Shown piece by piece: positions 16,316-23,985 of a stretch of DNA of 63,939 nucleotides. The first letter of the stretch is position 1; the number at the start of each line of letters is the position of its first letter. The DNA is from Candidatus Mediterraneibacter intestinavium (GTDB taxonomy: Bacteria; Bacillota; Clostridia; Lachnospirales; Lachnospiraceae). Made by a program: the position numbers and the translations under genes. The notes under the pieces were generated by a model, which saw only the letters and a list, made by a program, of their open reading frames with translations, did not search any database and was not told the DNA's origin. The stretch covers positions 1 to 63,939 of the forward strand of contig DWXK01000009.1 of assembly GCA_019119205.1 (NCBI GenBank). The letters run 5' to 3'.

Positions 16316-17776
16316 GTGGTCAATATAGTCATTCAAATATCAAAATACATCATCATCATCCTGATGGCGGCATATACATTCTCGTGTTTTTCGATCTTTA
16401 CGAGAAACTATGAGGATGAAGAAAAGCGGGTGCTGATCCGGCAGAACGTACTTATGTTCCTGCTGCAGTTTACCGCATTCGGCGCCATGTATCTGGCGAC
16501 GGACGACATCAGGATCATGTTTATCTATGCGGCGCTGGCAGTGACGCTCCTGGCGGTGATCCTTTTATACAATCTGATCTACCCGAATGTATCCAGACTG
16601 GTCGTCAATAATATGTGTATGCTGATCAGCGCGGGCATGATCATGATCACGAGGCTTTCGTCAGACAATGGATCTCCATATGGAAGTGCGGTGCGCCAGA
16701 TGATCTTCGTCATCCTTGGTATCGTCTTCGGACTGACGGTGCCGATCCTGATACGGAAGCTTAAATTTCTGGAGAACTGGACCTATATCTACGCTGGCGT
16801 GGGAGGGGCAGCGCTTCTGTTTGTTGCGGTTTTCGCAGTCTCATCCGGCGGAGCAAAACTGAGTTTTGACCTGGGACCGATCAGCATCCAGCCATCAGAA
16901 TTTGTAAAGATCCTGTTTGTTTTCTTTGTGGCAGCGAGCCTGAAGAAGTCAACGGAGTTTAAAAATGTGGTCGTGACTACCGCGATCGCAGCGGGGCATG
17001 TTCTGATACTCGTGCTGTCTACAGATCTTGGAGCGGCATTGATCTTTTTTGTCGTATATCTGGTCATGCTCTATGTGGCTACCAGACAGCCCCTGTATGC
17101 TCTGGCTGGAGTCGGAGCGGGAGTGTTGGCAGCCATAGTGGGATATAACCTGTTCTCCCATATCCAGGTGAGGGTCCAGGCATGGCAGGATCCGTTTGCA
17201 GCTTACAGTGGAGGCGGATATCAGCTTGCGCAGTCCCTCTTTGCCATCGGGACGGGGAGTTGGTTCGGGACCGGGCTGTTCCAGGGACAGCCGGACACGA
17301 TCCCTGTAGCGGAGACAGACTTTATCTTTTCGGCGATCACAGAGGAGATGGGCGTGATCTATGCGCTCTGTCTCATACTGATCTGTGTGAGTTGTTACGT
17401 GATGTTCTTAAACATCGCAATGGAACTGCGCGACCCTTTCTATAAGCTGATCGCGCTGGGATTAGGCACATGTTATATCTTTCAGGTGTTTCTCCAGATC
17501 GGAGGAGTGACAAAATTCATCCCTTCCACAGGAGTGACCCTTCCTCTTGTGAGTTACGGCGGAAGCTCCCTGCTGAGCACGATGATCATGTTCGGTATCA
17601 TCCAGGGGCTCTATATCATCCGCGAGGACGAGGAAGAAGAGAGGATTGAAAGAAAGAGAGAAAGAGAGTTGAGAAATGAGCCGAGAAAGACGAACAGAAA
17701 GAACACAGCGAAGGCAGGACCGAGGTTCGAAGAAGTCCCAAAACAGAGAACGCGCAAGAAACAAAGAGTTCGCTAG
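16316..17776 (+). CDS. FtsW/RodA/SpoVE (SEDS) family peptidoglycan polymerase
   Basis: SEDS proteins polymerise lipid II together with a class B penicillin-binding protein. The 486-residue protein has about ten membrane helices and family motifs FDLGPISIQPSEFVKI, LSTDLGAALIFF, PDTIPVAETDFIFSAITEEMG and GVTLPLVSYGGSS. I chose GTG 16316, with CAGG 7 nt upstream, because the U32 gene ends at 16302. The C-terminal tail is very basic and charged, and its last 101 nt also encode the start of the next gene. The partner PBP next door supports a SEDS-bPBP pair; whether for elongation, division or sporulation cannot be told. Confidence 0.92.
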   Translation: MVNIVIQISKYIIIILMAAYTFSCFSIFTRNYEDEEKRVLIRQNVLMFLLQFTAFGAMYLATDDIRIMFIYAALAVTLLAVILLYNLIYPNVSRLVVNNMCMLISAGMIMITRLSSDNGSPYGSAVRQMIFVILGIVFGLTVPILIRKLKFLENWTYIYAGVGGAALLFVAVFAVSSGGAKLSFDLGPISIQPSEFVKILFVFFVAASLKKSTEFKNVVVTTAIAAGHVLILVLSTDLGAALIFFVVYLVMLYVATRQPLYALAGVGAGVLAAIVGYNLFSHIQVRVQAWQDPFAAYSGGGYQLAQSLFAIGTGSWFGTGLFQGQPDTIPVAETDFIFSAITEEMGVIYALCLILICVSCYVMFLNIAMELRDPFYKLIALGLGTCYIFQVFLQIGGVTKFIPSTGVTLPLVSYGGSSLLSTMIMFGIIQGLYIIREDEEEERIERKRERELRNEPRKTNRKNTAKAGPRFEEVPKQRTRKKQRVR

Positions 17777-19163
17777 GGTAACATATTTCTTTGTCATCCT
17801 ATTTATCGCTCTGATCATTTACCTTTTATATTTTACGATAGTCAGGGCGCGGACGGTGGTGAACAGTCCTTATAATCAGCGCCAGGACAGTTTCGCGGAG
17901 ACTGTCGTCAGAGGAGATATCGTGGACCGGAACGGAAACGTGCTGGCGACGACGAACGTTGCGGACGACGGTACGGAGACGAGAAGTTATCCGTACGGCA
18001 ATGTATTTTCCCATGTGATCGGATACAGTGATCCGGAACTGGGCAATACAGGGCTTGAGTCTGTGGAGAACTTTGAACTTCTGACGTCCAATGCTTTTTT
18101 CCTTGAAAAACTGCAGAATCAGTTCACGGATTCAAAGAACCGCGGCGACACGGTGGTGACAACCCTGGATGCGGATCTTCAGCAGGCTTCCTATGATGCT
18201 CTTGGTGACAACCGGGGAGCCGTGGTGGTAATGGAGGCGAGCACTGGAAAGATCCTGTCCATGGTCTCCAAGCCGGATTATGACCCGAATTCTATATTAA
18301 GCGACTGGTCAACGCTCAATTCTGACGAGGAGAACAGTCCTCTCCTGAACAGGGCGACCCAGGGGTCTTACGCTCCGGGTTCTACATTTAAGATCGTGAC
18401 CACCCTTGCTTTTATGAGACAGAACAGTAACTTTGCTGATTATACGTATGACTGTTCCGGTGAGATCACCACAGGTGATACCACGATCCACTGCTTTAAC
18501 GGGACCGTACATGGATTTGAAGATCTGAGATCCTCGATCGCGAATTCCTGTAACGCATCTTTTGCCAATATAGGGACACTTCTGGATATTGACGGCTACC
18601 GGGATACGGCGGAGGACCTGCTGTTCAACAGTGATCTTCCCTCAGTTCTCGGATATACGAAGAGTTCTTTCGCACTGACATCGGAATCCAGTGAGGCGGA
18701 GATCATGATGACAGCAATGGGGCAGGGGAAGACTACGGTCAGTCCGTACCATATGGCACTGATCACGCAGGCGATCGCCAACGGCGGAACACTGATGGAG
18801 CCGTATCTTGTGGACAGCGTGACAAATTATACCGGGACAGAGATCCGCAGAAATGTCCCGAAGAGTTATCGGCGGCTTATGACTTCGGATGAGGCTGCCC
18901 AGCTGAAAGAATATATGACGGCTGTTGTGGAAGAAGGGACGGGGTCCGTGTTGAGCGGTTCGTCCTATACTGCTGCCGGAAAGACGGGGACTGCAGAGTA
19001 CAGTCTGTCAGACGGTGAGAAGACCCACTCCTGGTTCATGGGATTTACCAATGTGGATAATCCGGATCTGGTCATCAGTGTGATCACAGAAGGGTCGGAC
19101 GGAAGTGCGAGCGGCAAAGCGGTGTCAATCGCAAAACAGATACTTGATTCATATTATGATTGA
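17676..19163 (+). CDS. Class B penicillin-binding protein (transpeptidase, PbpA-like)
   Basis: The 495-residue enzyme cross-links peptidoglycan. An arginine-rich cytoplasmic tail (residues 1-35) precedes one membrane anchor (about 36-57). The transpeptidase motifs are complete: SxxK as STFK in SYAPGSTFKIV, SxN as SCN in SIANSCNASF, and KTGTA in AAGKTGTAEYS. It is shorter than the usual 600-700-residue PBP2/PBP3, like the actinobacterial RodA-linked PbpA type. ATG 17676 is the only start in frame before the anchor, so it overlaps the SEDS gene by 101 nt, a strong coupling of the two partners. Confidence 0.92.
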   Translation: MSRERRTERTQRRQDRGSKKSQNRERARNKEFARVTYFFVILFIALIIYLLYFTIVRARTVVNSPYNQRQDSFAETVVRGDIVDRNGNVLATTNVADDGTETRSYPYGNVFSHVIGYSDPELGNTGLESVENFELLTSNAFFLEKLQNQFTDSKNRGDTVVTTLDADLQQASYDALGDNRGAVVVMEASTGKILSMVSKPDYDPNSILSDWSTLNSDEENSPLLNRATQGSYAPGSTFKIVTTLAFMRQNSNFADYTYDCSGEITTGDTTIHCFNGTVHGFEDLRSSIANSCNASFANIGTLLDIDGYRDTAEDLLFNSDLPSVLGYTKSSFALTSESSEAEIMMTAMGQGKTTVSPYHMALITQAIANGGTLMEPYLVDSVTNYTGTEIRRNVPKSYRRLMTSDEAAQLKEYMTAVVEEGTGSVLSGSSYTAAGKTGTAEYSLSDGEKTHSWFMGFTNVDNPDLVISVITEGSDGSASGKAVSIAKQILDSYYD

Positions 19164-19178
19164 CGGGGATGACAACGT

Positions 19179-19523
19179 ATGCAGGTGAAATTTTACCATG
19201 ATCTCTATGTCAGTGAGACCTGGATGAATAAAAAGAAGAAGATCATGAAAAAATTACAGGAGAACAGACTGCAGCCTGCAGTGTATGTCATAACCCTTGC
19301 GGGAGGAGAACAGAACAACCTGGAGTTTTATTCCAGCATGCTCCTCAAACAGCACATTTTTGACAGGGAAGAACTCTTTGTCGTGGGGATCGCTGACGGA
19401 TATATGGATGCACTGTACATGGTAGAACGCATTACGGATGATGTGTTCCGGGAAACCGGAAATGCAGAGATCCGTCAGTATCTTCTGGCAAGGCAGGATG
19501 AATATGAAAGGACAGGAAGGTAA
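19179..19523 (+). CDS. Conserved unknown protein, 114 residues
   Basis: I do not recognise a family. The protein is soluble, with no membrane segment or signal. It starts 15 nt after the PBP gene with GGGGAT at 19166-19171 as a possible binding site, and the DUF2953 gene follows 5 nt later, so it is operonic. It contains mixed alpha/beta-looking segments (PAVYVITLAGGEQNNLEFYSS, ELFVVGIADGYMDALYMVER) and ends in a charged helix. Clean codon use and tight spacing argue for a real gene. Confidence 0.75.
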   Translation: MQVKFYHDLYVSETWMNKKKKIMKKLQENRLQPAVYVITLAGGEQNNLEFYSSMLLKQHIFDREELFVVGIADGYMDALYMVERITDDVFRETGNAEIRQYLLARQDEYERTGR

Positions 19524-19528
19524 TACTG

Positions 19529-20485
19529 ATGTTACATATACTTCTGCTAATTTTAAAGATCATCGGGATCCTGCTCCTGGTCCTGCTCCTGCTGATCCTT
19601 CTTCTCTTTCTGACGGTCTCGCTCTCGCCTCTTTGCTACAGAGCGGAAGGATCCTGCCGGGGAAATCCGGATACTCTTTTCGGAAAGGTGAGATTTCACT
19701 GGCTCTTCCGCTTACTCTCAGGAGAAGCTGTCTATCACGGTGGTGAAGTGAGCTGGAGGCTGCGGATCGCCTGGAAACATATGGGAGGCGAAGAGGAGGA
19801 AGACGCAGAACAGGATGCACAGTGTCTGGAGAAAGCACCCGACCCGGAGCAGCACGAAACGCGAAATGAGGCGGAGCGGGAAAATGTACCTGACCGGGAA
19901 GCGCCGAAACCGGAAAGTACACCCAAAGAAGAACGAAAAACAGCTCCAGCCAAAACTGTGCAGCACCGTGAGGATTCACGGAAAGAAGCGAGGGGGCCGG
20001 AGGCGCGGACAAAGAAAAAAGCGCCGGAGAAAGAATCTATGTCAAAACGCTTTGAAAAATATTTGGGGCGGATAAAATATACATTCCGAAAATTCTGTGA
20101 TAAAATGAAGGTGCTGACAAGAAAAAAGGACAGGCTGAAGGCATTCATAGAAAGTGAAGTGCACAGAAACGCTTTTTTCAGAGTGTTGAAGGAACTGAAG
20201 AGATTTCTCGGCTTTCTCCGACCGAAAAAAATGGATTTCAATGTGGAGTTTGGATGCAGGAACCCGGAGCATACGGGATATATCCTGGCTGGGATCAGTA
20301 TGATCTATCCGATGATCGGGGAGTTTACTCAGCTGCAGCCGAATTTCGAACAGAGGATCCTAAAAGGGAATGCTTATATTGAAGGAAAATTCAGGATCAT
20401 ATATGTCCTGATCACAGCCTGGAACCTGATCTGGGATAAAAATGTAAGGATAACATACCGGCATATCCGGAAGTTCAAGTTATAA
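19529..20485 (+). CDS. DUF2953 domain-containing protein (YtfI-like)
   Basis: The 318-residue protein has one N-terminal membrane anchor (residues 3-30, mostly L and I), a long lysine/glutamate-rich linker (about 85-180) and a C-terminal domain (FGCRNPEHTGYILAGISMIYP and NAYIEGKFRIIYVLITAWNL) typical of DUF2953. In Bacillus subtilis the DUF2953 gene ytfI is next to ytfJ; the same pairing is seen here, with ytfJ 23 nt downstream. A sporulation role is inferred from that neighbour only. Confidence 0.82.
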   Translation: MLHILLLILKIIGILLLVLLLLILLLFLTVSLSPLCYRAEGSCRGNPDTLFGKVRFHWLFRLLSGEAVYHGGEVSWRLRIAWKHMGGEEEEDAEQDAQCLEKAPDPEQHETRNEAERENVPDREAPKPESTPKEERKTAPAKTVQHREDSRKEARGPEARTKKKAPEKESMSKRFEKYLGRIKYTFRKFCDKMKVLTRKKDRLKAFIESEVHRNAFFRVLKELKRFLGFLRPKKMDFNVEFGCRNPEHTGYILAGISMIYPMIGEFTQLQPNFEQRILKGNAYIEGKFRIIYVLITAWNLIWDKNVRITYRHIRKFKL

Positions 20486-20508
20486 AACCATAAGAGGAGG
20501 ATACAAAA

Positions 20509-20904
20509 ATGGCTGACGGTAATAATTTTAAAGAGACAGTAGAGGCGCTCTTTCAGGGAATGGACAGTGTCGTCACATCAAAAACGGTAGTGGGAGAAGC
20601 GATCCATATCAACGGGACGATCATACTTCCTCTTGTGGATGTGTCTTTTGGGATCGGCGCGGGAGCGTTCAATGCGGAGAAGAAAGAGAAAGGCATGGGC
20701 GGTATGGGAGGAAAGATATCTCCCAGCGCGGTGATCGTGATCCAGGATGGGCAGACAAAACTTGTAAATATCAAGAACCAGGATACGATCACGAAGATCC
20801 TTGATATGATCCCGGATGTGGTTGACCGTTTTACAGCGGATAAAGAAGAGCGGATGACCGAAAAAGAAGTGATGGATATCCTGGATTCAGAAGAAGAGGC
20901 ATAA
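20509..20904 (+). CDS. ytfJ: GerW family sporulation protein YtfJ
   Basis: The 131-residue protein matches YtfJ/GerW: VETLFQ-like N terminus, TVVGEAIHINGTIILPLVDVSFGIG, a glycine-rich stretch (GMGGMGGKISPSAVIVIQ) and a C-terminal helix. YtfJ is made under sigma-F/G in the forespore in Bacilli; here no sporulation promoter could be identified. AGAGGAGG at 20492-20499 precedes ATG 20509. It follows the DUF2953 gene. Confidence 0.9.
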   Translation: MADGNNFKETVEALFQGMDSVVTSKTVVGEAIHINGTIILPLVDVSFGIGAGAFNAEKKEKGMGGMGGKISPSAVIVIQDGQTKLVNIKNQDTITKILDMIPDVVDRFTADKEERMTEKEVMDILDSEEEA

Positions 20905-20956
20905 AGCTGAGATCAAAAGCATAGAATGTGTTAAGAAAAATATCGGAAGTGGCAGA

Positions 20957-21094
20957 ATGAAAAAGGTACTGGGTTTTGCGCTGTTTTGCATGGCACTTGG
21001 AATGTTTATCATGATGCTGCTTCCTAATCTTGTCTGGGGCGTGATCATACTGGTGGGGCTGCTGCTGACAGGGTACCGGCTGTTCTGCTGTTAG
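20957..21094 (+). CDS. Small hydrophobic membrane protein, 45 residues
   Basis: ATG 20957 opens a 45-codon frame ending in TAG at 21092-21094. It encodes MKKVLGFALF followed by two adjoining hydrophobic stretches separated by PN, and ends in YRLFCC. The ribosome binding site is weak (GGAAG at 20945-20949). It lies 52 nt after ytfJ and before the terminator repeats. Function unknown; the Lys-Lys start, two-helix hairpin layout and position suggest a genuine small membrane protein expressed with the sporulation genes. Confidence 0.5.
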   Translation: MKKVLGFALFCMALGMFIMMLLPNLVWGVIILVGLLLTGYRLFCC

Positions 21095-21124
21095 AGGATG
21101 CATTGATCGGCTGCTCGATAAGAA

Positions 21125-21241
21125 TTATGGCTGCGTTCGTTTGAACCTGCAGCTCGATTTCGCTGCGCTGCATCTCGCTCAGGGCGTTCGCCCTATAAAA
21201 GAATAAAAAAGAGATTGATTACAAGCCAGCTTGCATCAATC
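21125..21241. repeat. Direct repeat, copy 1 (truncated terminator element)
   Basis: This 117-bp unit begins TTATGGCTGCG, contains GTTTGAACCTGC, TGCAGC...GCTGCA, the UUCG-type mini-hairpin GGGCGTTCGCCC, and an A-rich arm ending in GATTGAT...ATCAATC. It repeats almost exactly at 21258-21375 with four changes in the first half. In this copy the complementary T-rich arm is missing after ATCAATC, so the long stem cannot form. Confidence 0.85.
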
Positions 21242-21257
21242 GGGCAAATGATAAAAG

Positions 21258-21375
21258 TTATGGCAGCGTCCGTTTGAACCTGCAGCTCGATTCCGCTGCG
21301 CTGCATCTCGCTCAAGGGCGTTCGCCCTATAAAAGAATAAAAAAGAGATTGATTACAAGCCAGCTTGCATCAATC
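21258..21375. repeat. Direct repeat, copy 2 (intact terminator element)
   Basis: The second unit, offset 133 bp from copy 1, runs straight into the T-rich arm of a long stem and then GCAGGTTCAAAC (21392-21403), which pairs with GTTTGAACCTGC (21272-21283). The whole 21272-21403 stretch is therefore one nested hairpin. Together with copy 1 it fills the 312-nt gap between the + strand small ORF and the - strand rpmB; I see no gene in that gap. Confidence 0.85.
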
Positions 21376-21391
21376 TCTTTTTTATTCTTTT
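21331..21391. terminator. Bidirectional terminator, 23-bp stem
   Basis: An A-rich arm (21331-21353) pairs perfectly with a T-rich arm (21369-21391) around a 15-nt loop that itself contains CAAGC/GCTTG. Both strands end in T-runs, so it can stop the ytfJ-side transcripts and the convergent rpmB transcript. Confidence 0.85.
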
Positions 21392-21406
21392 GCAGGTTCA
21401 AACTGT

Positions 21407-21592
21407 TTATGCACGCTCTACGCGTCCTGACTTTAAGCAGGATGTGCAAACGTACATTTTCTTGGATCCGCCTTCTGTTTTTACTCTAACGGACTTTACG
21501 TTTGATTTCCACATTTTTGGTGTTTTTCTATGAGAGTGGCTTACACTGTTACCAAAGTGAGCACCCTTTTCGCAAATAGCACATTTAGCCAT
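21407..21592 (-). CDS. rpmB: 50S ribosomal protein L28
   Basis: The 61-residue protein starts MAKCAICEKG and has the L28 core (HSHRKTPKMWKSNVKSVRV) and a second cysteine pair, CTSC, so it is the zinc-binding four-cysteine (C+) form. The start at 21592 has AGGAGGTG 6 nt upstream; an in-frame ATG 14 codons earlier lacks a site. It is transcribed alone from a promoter at 21644-21672 and ends at the bidirectional terminator. Monocistronic rpmB is usual in Bacillota. Confidence 0.96.
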   Translation of the reverse strand: MAKCAICEKGAHFGNSVSHSHRKTPKMWKSNVKSVRVKTEGGSKKMYVCTSCLKSGRVERA

Positions 21593-21643
21593 GACTGCAC
21601 CTCCTAACGATCTGAACTGGTCATTTAGACTCATAACAATGAT

Positions 21644-21672
21644 ATTCTAGCAGAAAGATATTTTGTTTGCAA
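21644..21672 (-). promoter_or_regulatory. Promoter for rpmB
   Basis: On the - strand: TTGCAA (21672-21667), a 17-bp spacer and TAGAAT (21649-21644). Confidence 0.65.
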
Positions 21673-21699
21673 GTATTTTTTAAAAAAAGTGAAACAATG

Positions 21700-21728
21700 T
21701 TGTAAAAATACGGAACTGATAGTATAAT
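21700..21728 (+). promoter_or_regulatory. Promoter for the Asp23/Gls24-fakA genes
   Basis: TTGTAA (21700-21705), a 17-bp spacer and consensus TATAAT (21723-21728); divergent from the rpmB promoter 28 bp away. Confidence 0.65.
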
Positions 21729-21776
21729 AATCATGTTATTTGTGGAAAAATCCAATAGTAGAACTGGAGGTAATAA

Positions 21777-22139
21777 ATGATGAAGGGAAGTATGAGCACG
21801 GATCTTGGAATCATTACGATCAACCCTGAAGTTATAGCAAAGTACGCAGGGTCAGTCGCAGTCGAGTGTTTCGGCATTGTGGGAATGGCTGCAGTGAATA
21901 TGAAGGACGGGCTGGTGCGTCTTCTGAAAAGGGACAGCCTGACGCATGGGATCCAGGTTGAGATCTCGGATGAGAACACCCTCACACTGAATTTCCATGT
22001 GATAGTATCCTATGGCGTAAATATCCTTTCGGTCTCTGATAACCTTATGAGCAATGTAAAATATAAGGTAGAAGAATTTACCGGTATGACGGTGGATAAG
22101 ATCAACATCTTCGTTGAAGGTGTGAGAGTGATAGATTAA
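21777..22139 (+). CDS. Asp23/Gls24 family protein (YloU-like)
   Basis: The 120-residue protein has the Asp23/Gls24 pattern: ITINPEVIAKYAGSVAVECFGIVGMAAVN, a central SDENTLTLNFHVIVSYGVNI and the C-terminal VDKINIFVEGVRV. Family members are membrane-associated or cytoplasmic envelope-stress proteins. In Bacillus yloU precedes yloV; the same order occurs here with fakA 13 nt downstream, and rpmB is the divergent neighbour as in Bacillus. GGAGG at 21764-21768 precedes ATG 21777; a second ATG follows immediately. Confidence 0.93.
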   Translation: MMKGSMSTDLGIITINPEVIAKYAGSVAVECFGIVGMAAVNMKDGLVRLLKRDSLTHGIQVEISDENTLTLNFHVIVSYGVNILSVSDNLMSNVKYKVEEFTGMTVDKINIFVEGVRVID

Positions 22140-22152
22140 GGAGGATTTTGTC

Positions 22153-23826
22153 GTGGCTGTTAAGACGATAAATACGGAGATGCTTCAGAAGATGTTTCTT
22201 GCCGGAGCAGCGAATCTGGAAGCGAAAAAAGAATACATTAATGAACTGAATGTATTCCCTGTACCTGACGGGGATACAGGGACCAATATGACGCTGACTA
22301 TCATGTCGGCAGCAAAGGAAGTGCGTGCTCTTGAAAACCCGGACATGGTATCGACAGCGAAGGCGATCTCTTCCGGTTCCCTCAGAGGAGCAAGAGGTAA
22401 CTCGGGCGTGATCCTTTCCCAGCTTCTCCGTGGATTTACAAAAGAGATCAGAGAGTACGAGGAGATCGACGTCAATATACTCGCGCAGGCTTGCGAGCGG
22501 GCGACGGCGACAGCCTACAAGGCGGTCATGAAGCCAAAAGAAGGAACGATCCTGACCGTGGCAAAGGGAGCTGCGCAGAAAGCAGCGGAACTTGCTGAGA
22601 CGACAGAGGACCTTGAAGTGTTCATCCCTGAGGTCATCAGCTATGCAGAGGAAGTCCTGAAGCAGACACCGGAGATGCTCCCGGTACTCAAGGAAGCCGG
22701 TGTTGTAGATTCCGGCGGACAGGGACTCATCGAAGTGCTCCGTGGAGCGTACGATGCGTTTCTTGGAAAAGAGATCGATTATTCTGCGATCGAGGCAGGA
22801 CCGGCGACAAAGATGGTCAAGCCATCACAGCAGGTGGAGACAGATATCAAGTTTGGTTACTGTACAGAATTCATTATCATGACAGAGAAAGAATTCACAG
22901 AGAAAGATGAGACAGAGTTCAAGGGATATCTGGAATCTATCGGTGACTCCATCGTCTGTGTCGCGGATGAAGACGTGGTCAAAGTCCATGTTCACACCAA
23001 TGATCCGGGTCTTGCGATCCAGAAGGGGCTCTCCTACGGACAGCTCTCACGGATGAAGATCGACAACATGCGTGAGGAACATCACGAGAAACTGATCCGT
23101 GATGCGGAGAAGGTTGCTGCACAGCAGGCGGAGACTGCACAGGAGAAGAAAAAGAAAGAGCCGAGAAAGCCGGTAGGATTCATCGCTGTTTCTATAGGAG
23201 AAGGGATGAATGAGATCTTCCGGGAACTGGGAGTGGACTACATCATAGAGGGCGGTCAGACGATGAACCCGAGTACAGACGATATGCTGACGGCCATCGA
23301 CAATGTGAATGCAGACCATATCTTTATCCTTCCGAACAATAAGAACATTATCCTTGCGGCAAACCAGGCACAGTCGCTCACAAAGGACAAGGACATCCTT
23401 GTGATTCCGACAAAGACAGTGCCCCAGGGTATCACCGCTGTTATCAGCTATATGCCGGAGGCTGATGTGGACACAAACTTTGAGTCCATGAAGGAAGCGA
23501 TCGGGAATGTGAAGACCGGACAGGTGACTTATGCAGTTCGGGATACCCATATTGACGACAAAGAGATCCATGAGGGAGATATCATGGGAATCGGTGATAA
23601 GGGGATCCTCTCAGTCGGACAGTCTGTGGAAGAGACAACGAAAGAAATGCTCGGACATATGGTCGATGAGGATTCAGAACTGATCAGCCTTTATTACGGA
23701 CAGGATGTCCTTGCTGAAGATGCGGAGAGATTCGCGGCAGCTGTGGAAGAAATTTATCCGGATGTGGATATCGACCTTCATGCGGGCGGACAGCCGATCT
23801 ACTATTATGTGATCTCTGTAGAATAG
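22153..23826 (+). CDS. fakA: Fatty acid kinase subunit FakA / DAK2-domain protein YloV
   Basis: FakA phosphorylates fatty acids bound to FakB proteins, feeding exogenous fatty acids into phospholipids. The 557-residue protein has the N-terminal DAK2 kinase domain with NVFPVPDGDTGTNM (Mg-ATP aspartates) and GARGNSGVILSQLLRG, then the DegV-like C-terminal domain (GEGMNEIFRELGVDYIIEGG, ILPNNKNIILAANQA). The start is GTG 22153 with AAGGAGG at 22138-22144. No fakB is seen in the window. Confidence 0.94.
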   Translation: MAVKTINTEMLQKMFLAGAANLEAKKEYINELNVFPVPDGDTGTNMTLTIMSAAKEVRALENPDMVSTAKAISSGSLRGARGNSGVILSQLLRGFTKEIREYEEIDVNILAQACERATATAYKAVMKPKEGTILTVAKGAAQKAAELAETTEDLEVFIPEVISYAEEVLKQTPEMLPVLKEAGVVDSGGQGLIEVLRGAYDAFLGKEIDYSAIEAGPATKMVKPSQQVETDIKFGYCTEFIIMTEKEFTEKDETEFKGYLESIGDSIVCVADEDVVKVHVHTNDPGLAIQKGLSYGQLSRMKIDNMREEHHEKLIRDAEKVAAQQAETAQEKKKKEPRKPVGFIAVSIGEGMNEIFRELGVDYIIEGGQTMNPSTDDMLTAIDNVNADHIFILPNNKNIILAANQAQSLTKDKDILVIPTKTVPQGITAVISYMPEADVDTNFESMKEAIGNVKTGQVTYAVRDTHIDDKEIHEGDIMGIGDKGILSVGQSVEETTKEMLGHMVDEDSELISLYYGQDVLAEDAERFAAAVEEIYPDVDIDLHAGGQPIYYYVISVE

Positions 23827-23911
23827 GCTGAGTCTGTATGAGTGTGGCGCCCTGAATGTGCATGCACAGAAAACGGGACGATACGTCAGAACATATTATG
23901 ACAGAAAAAGA

Positions 23912-23950
23912 GGGACACTCTTCGGGAAGGAGGAGGGTCCCGATTTTTTA
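23912..23950 (+). terminator. Probable terminator after fakA
   Basis: GGGAC (23913-23917) and GGTCCC (23937-23942) bracket a partly paired CTCTTC/GAGGAG segment, followed by GATTTTTTA. The stem has mismatches. Confidence 0.55.
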
Positions 23951-23985
23951 ATCCTACAGGGATATGACGACAGGAGAATTTGAGG

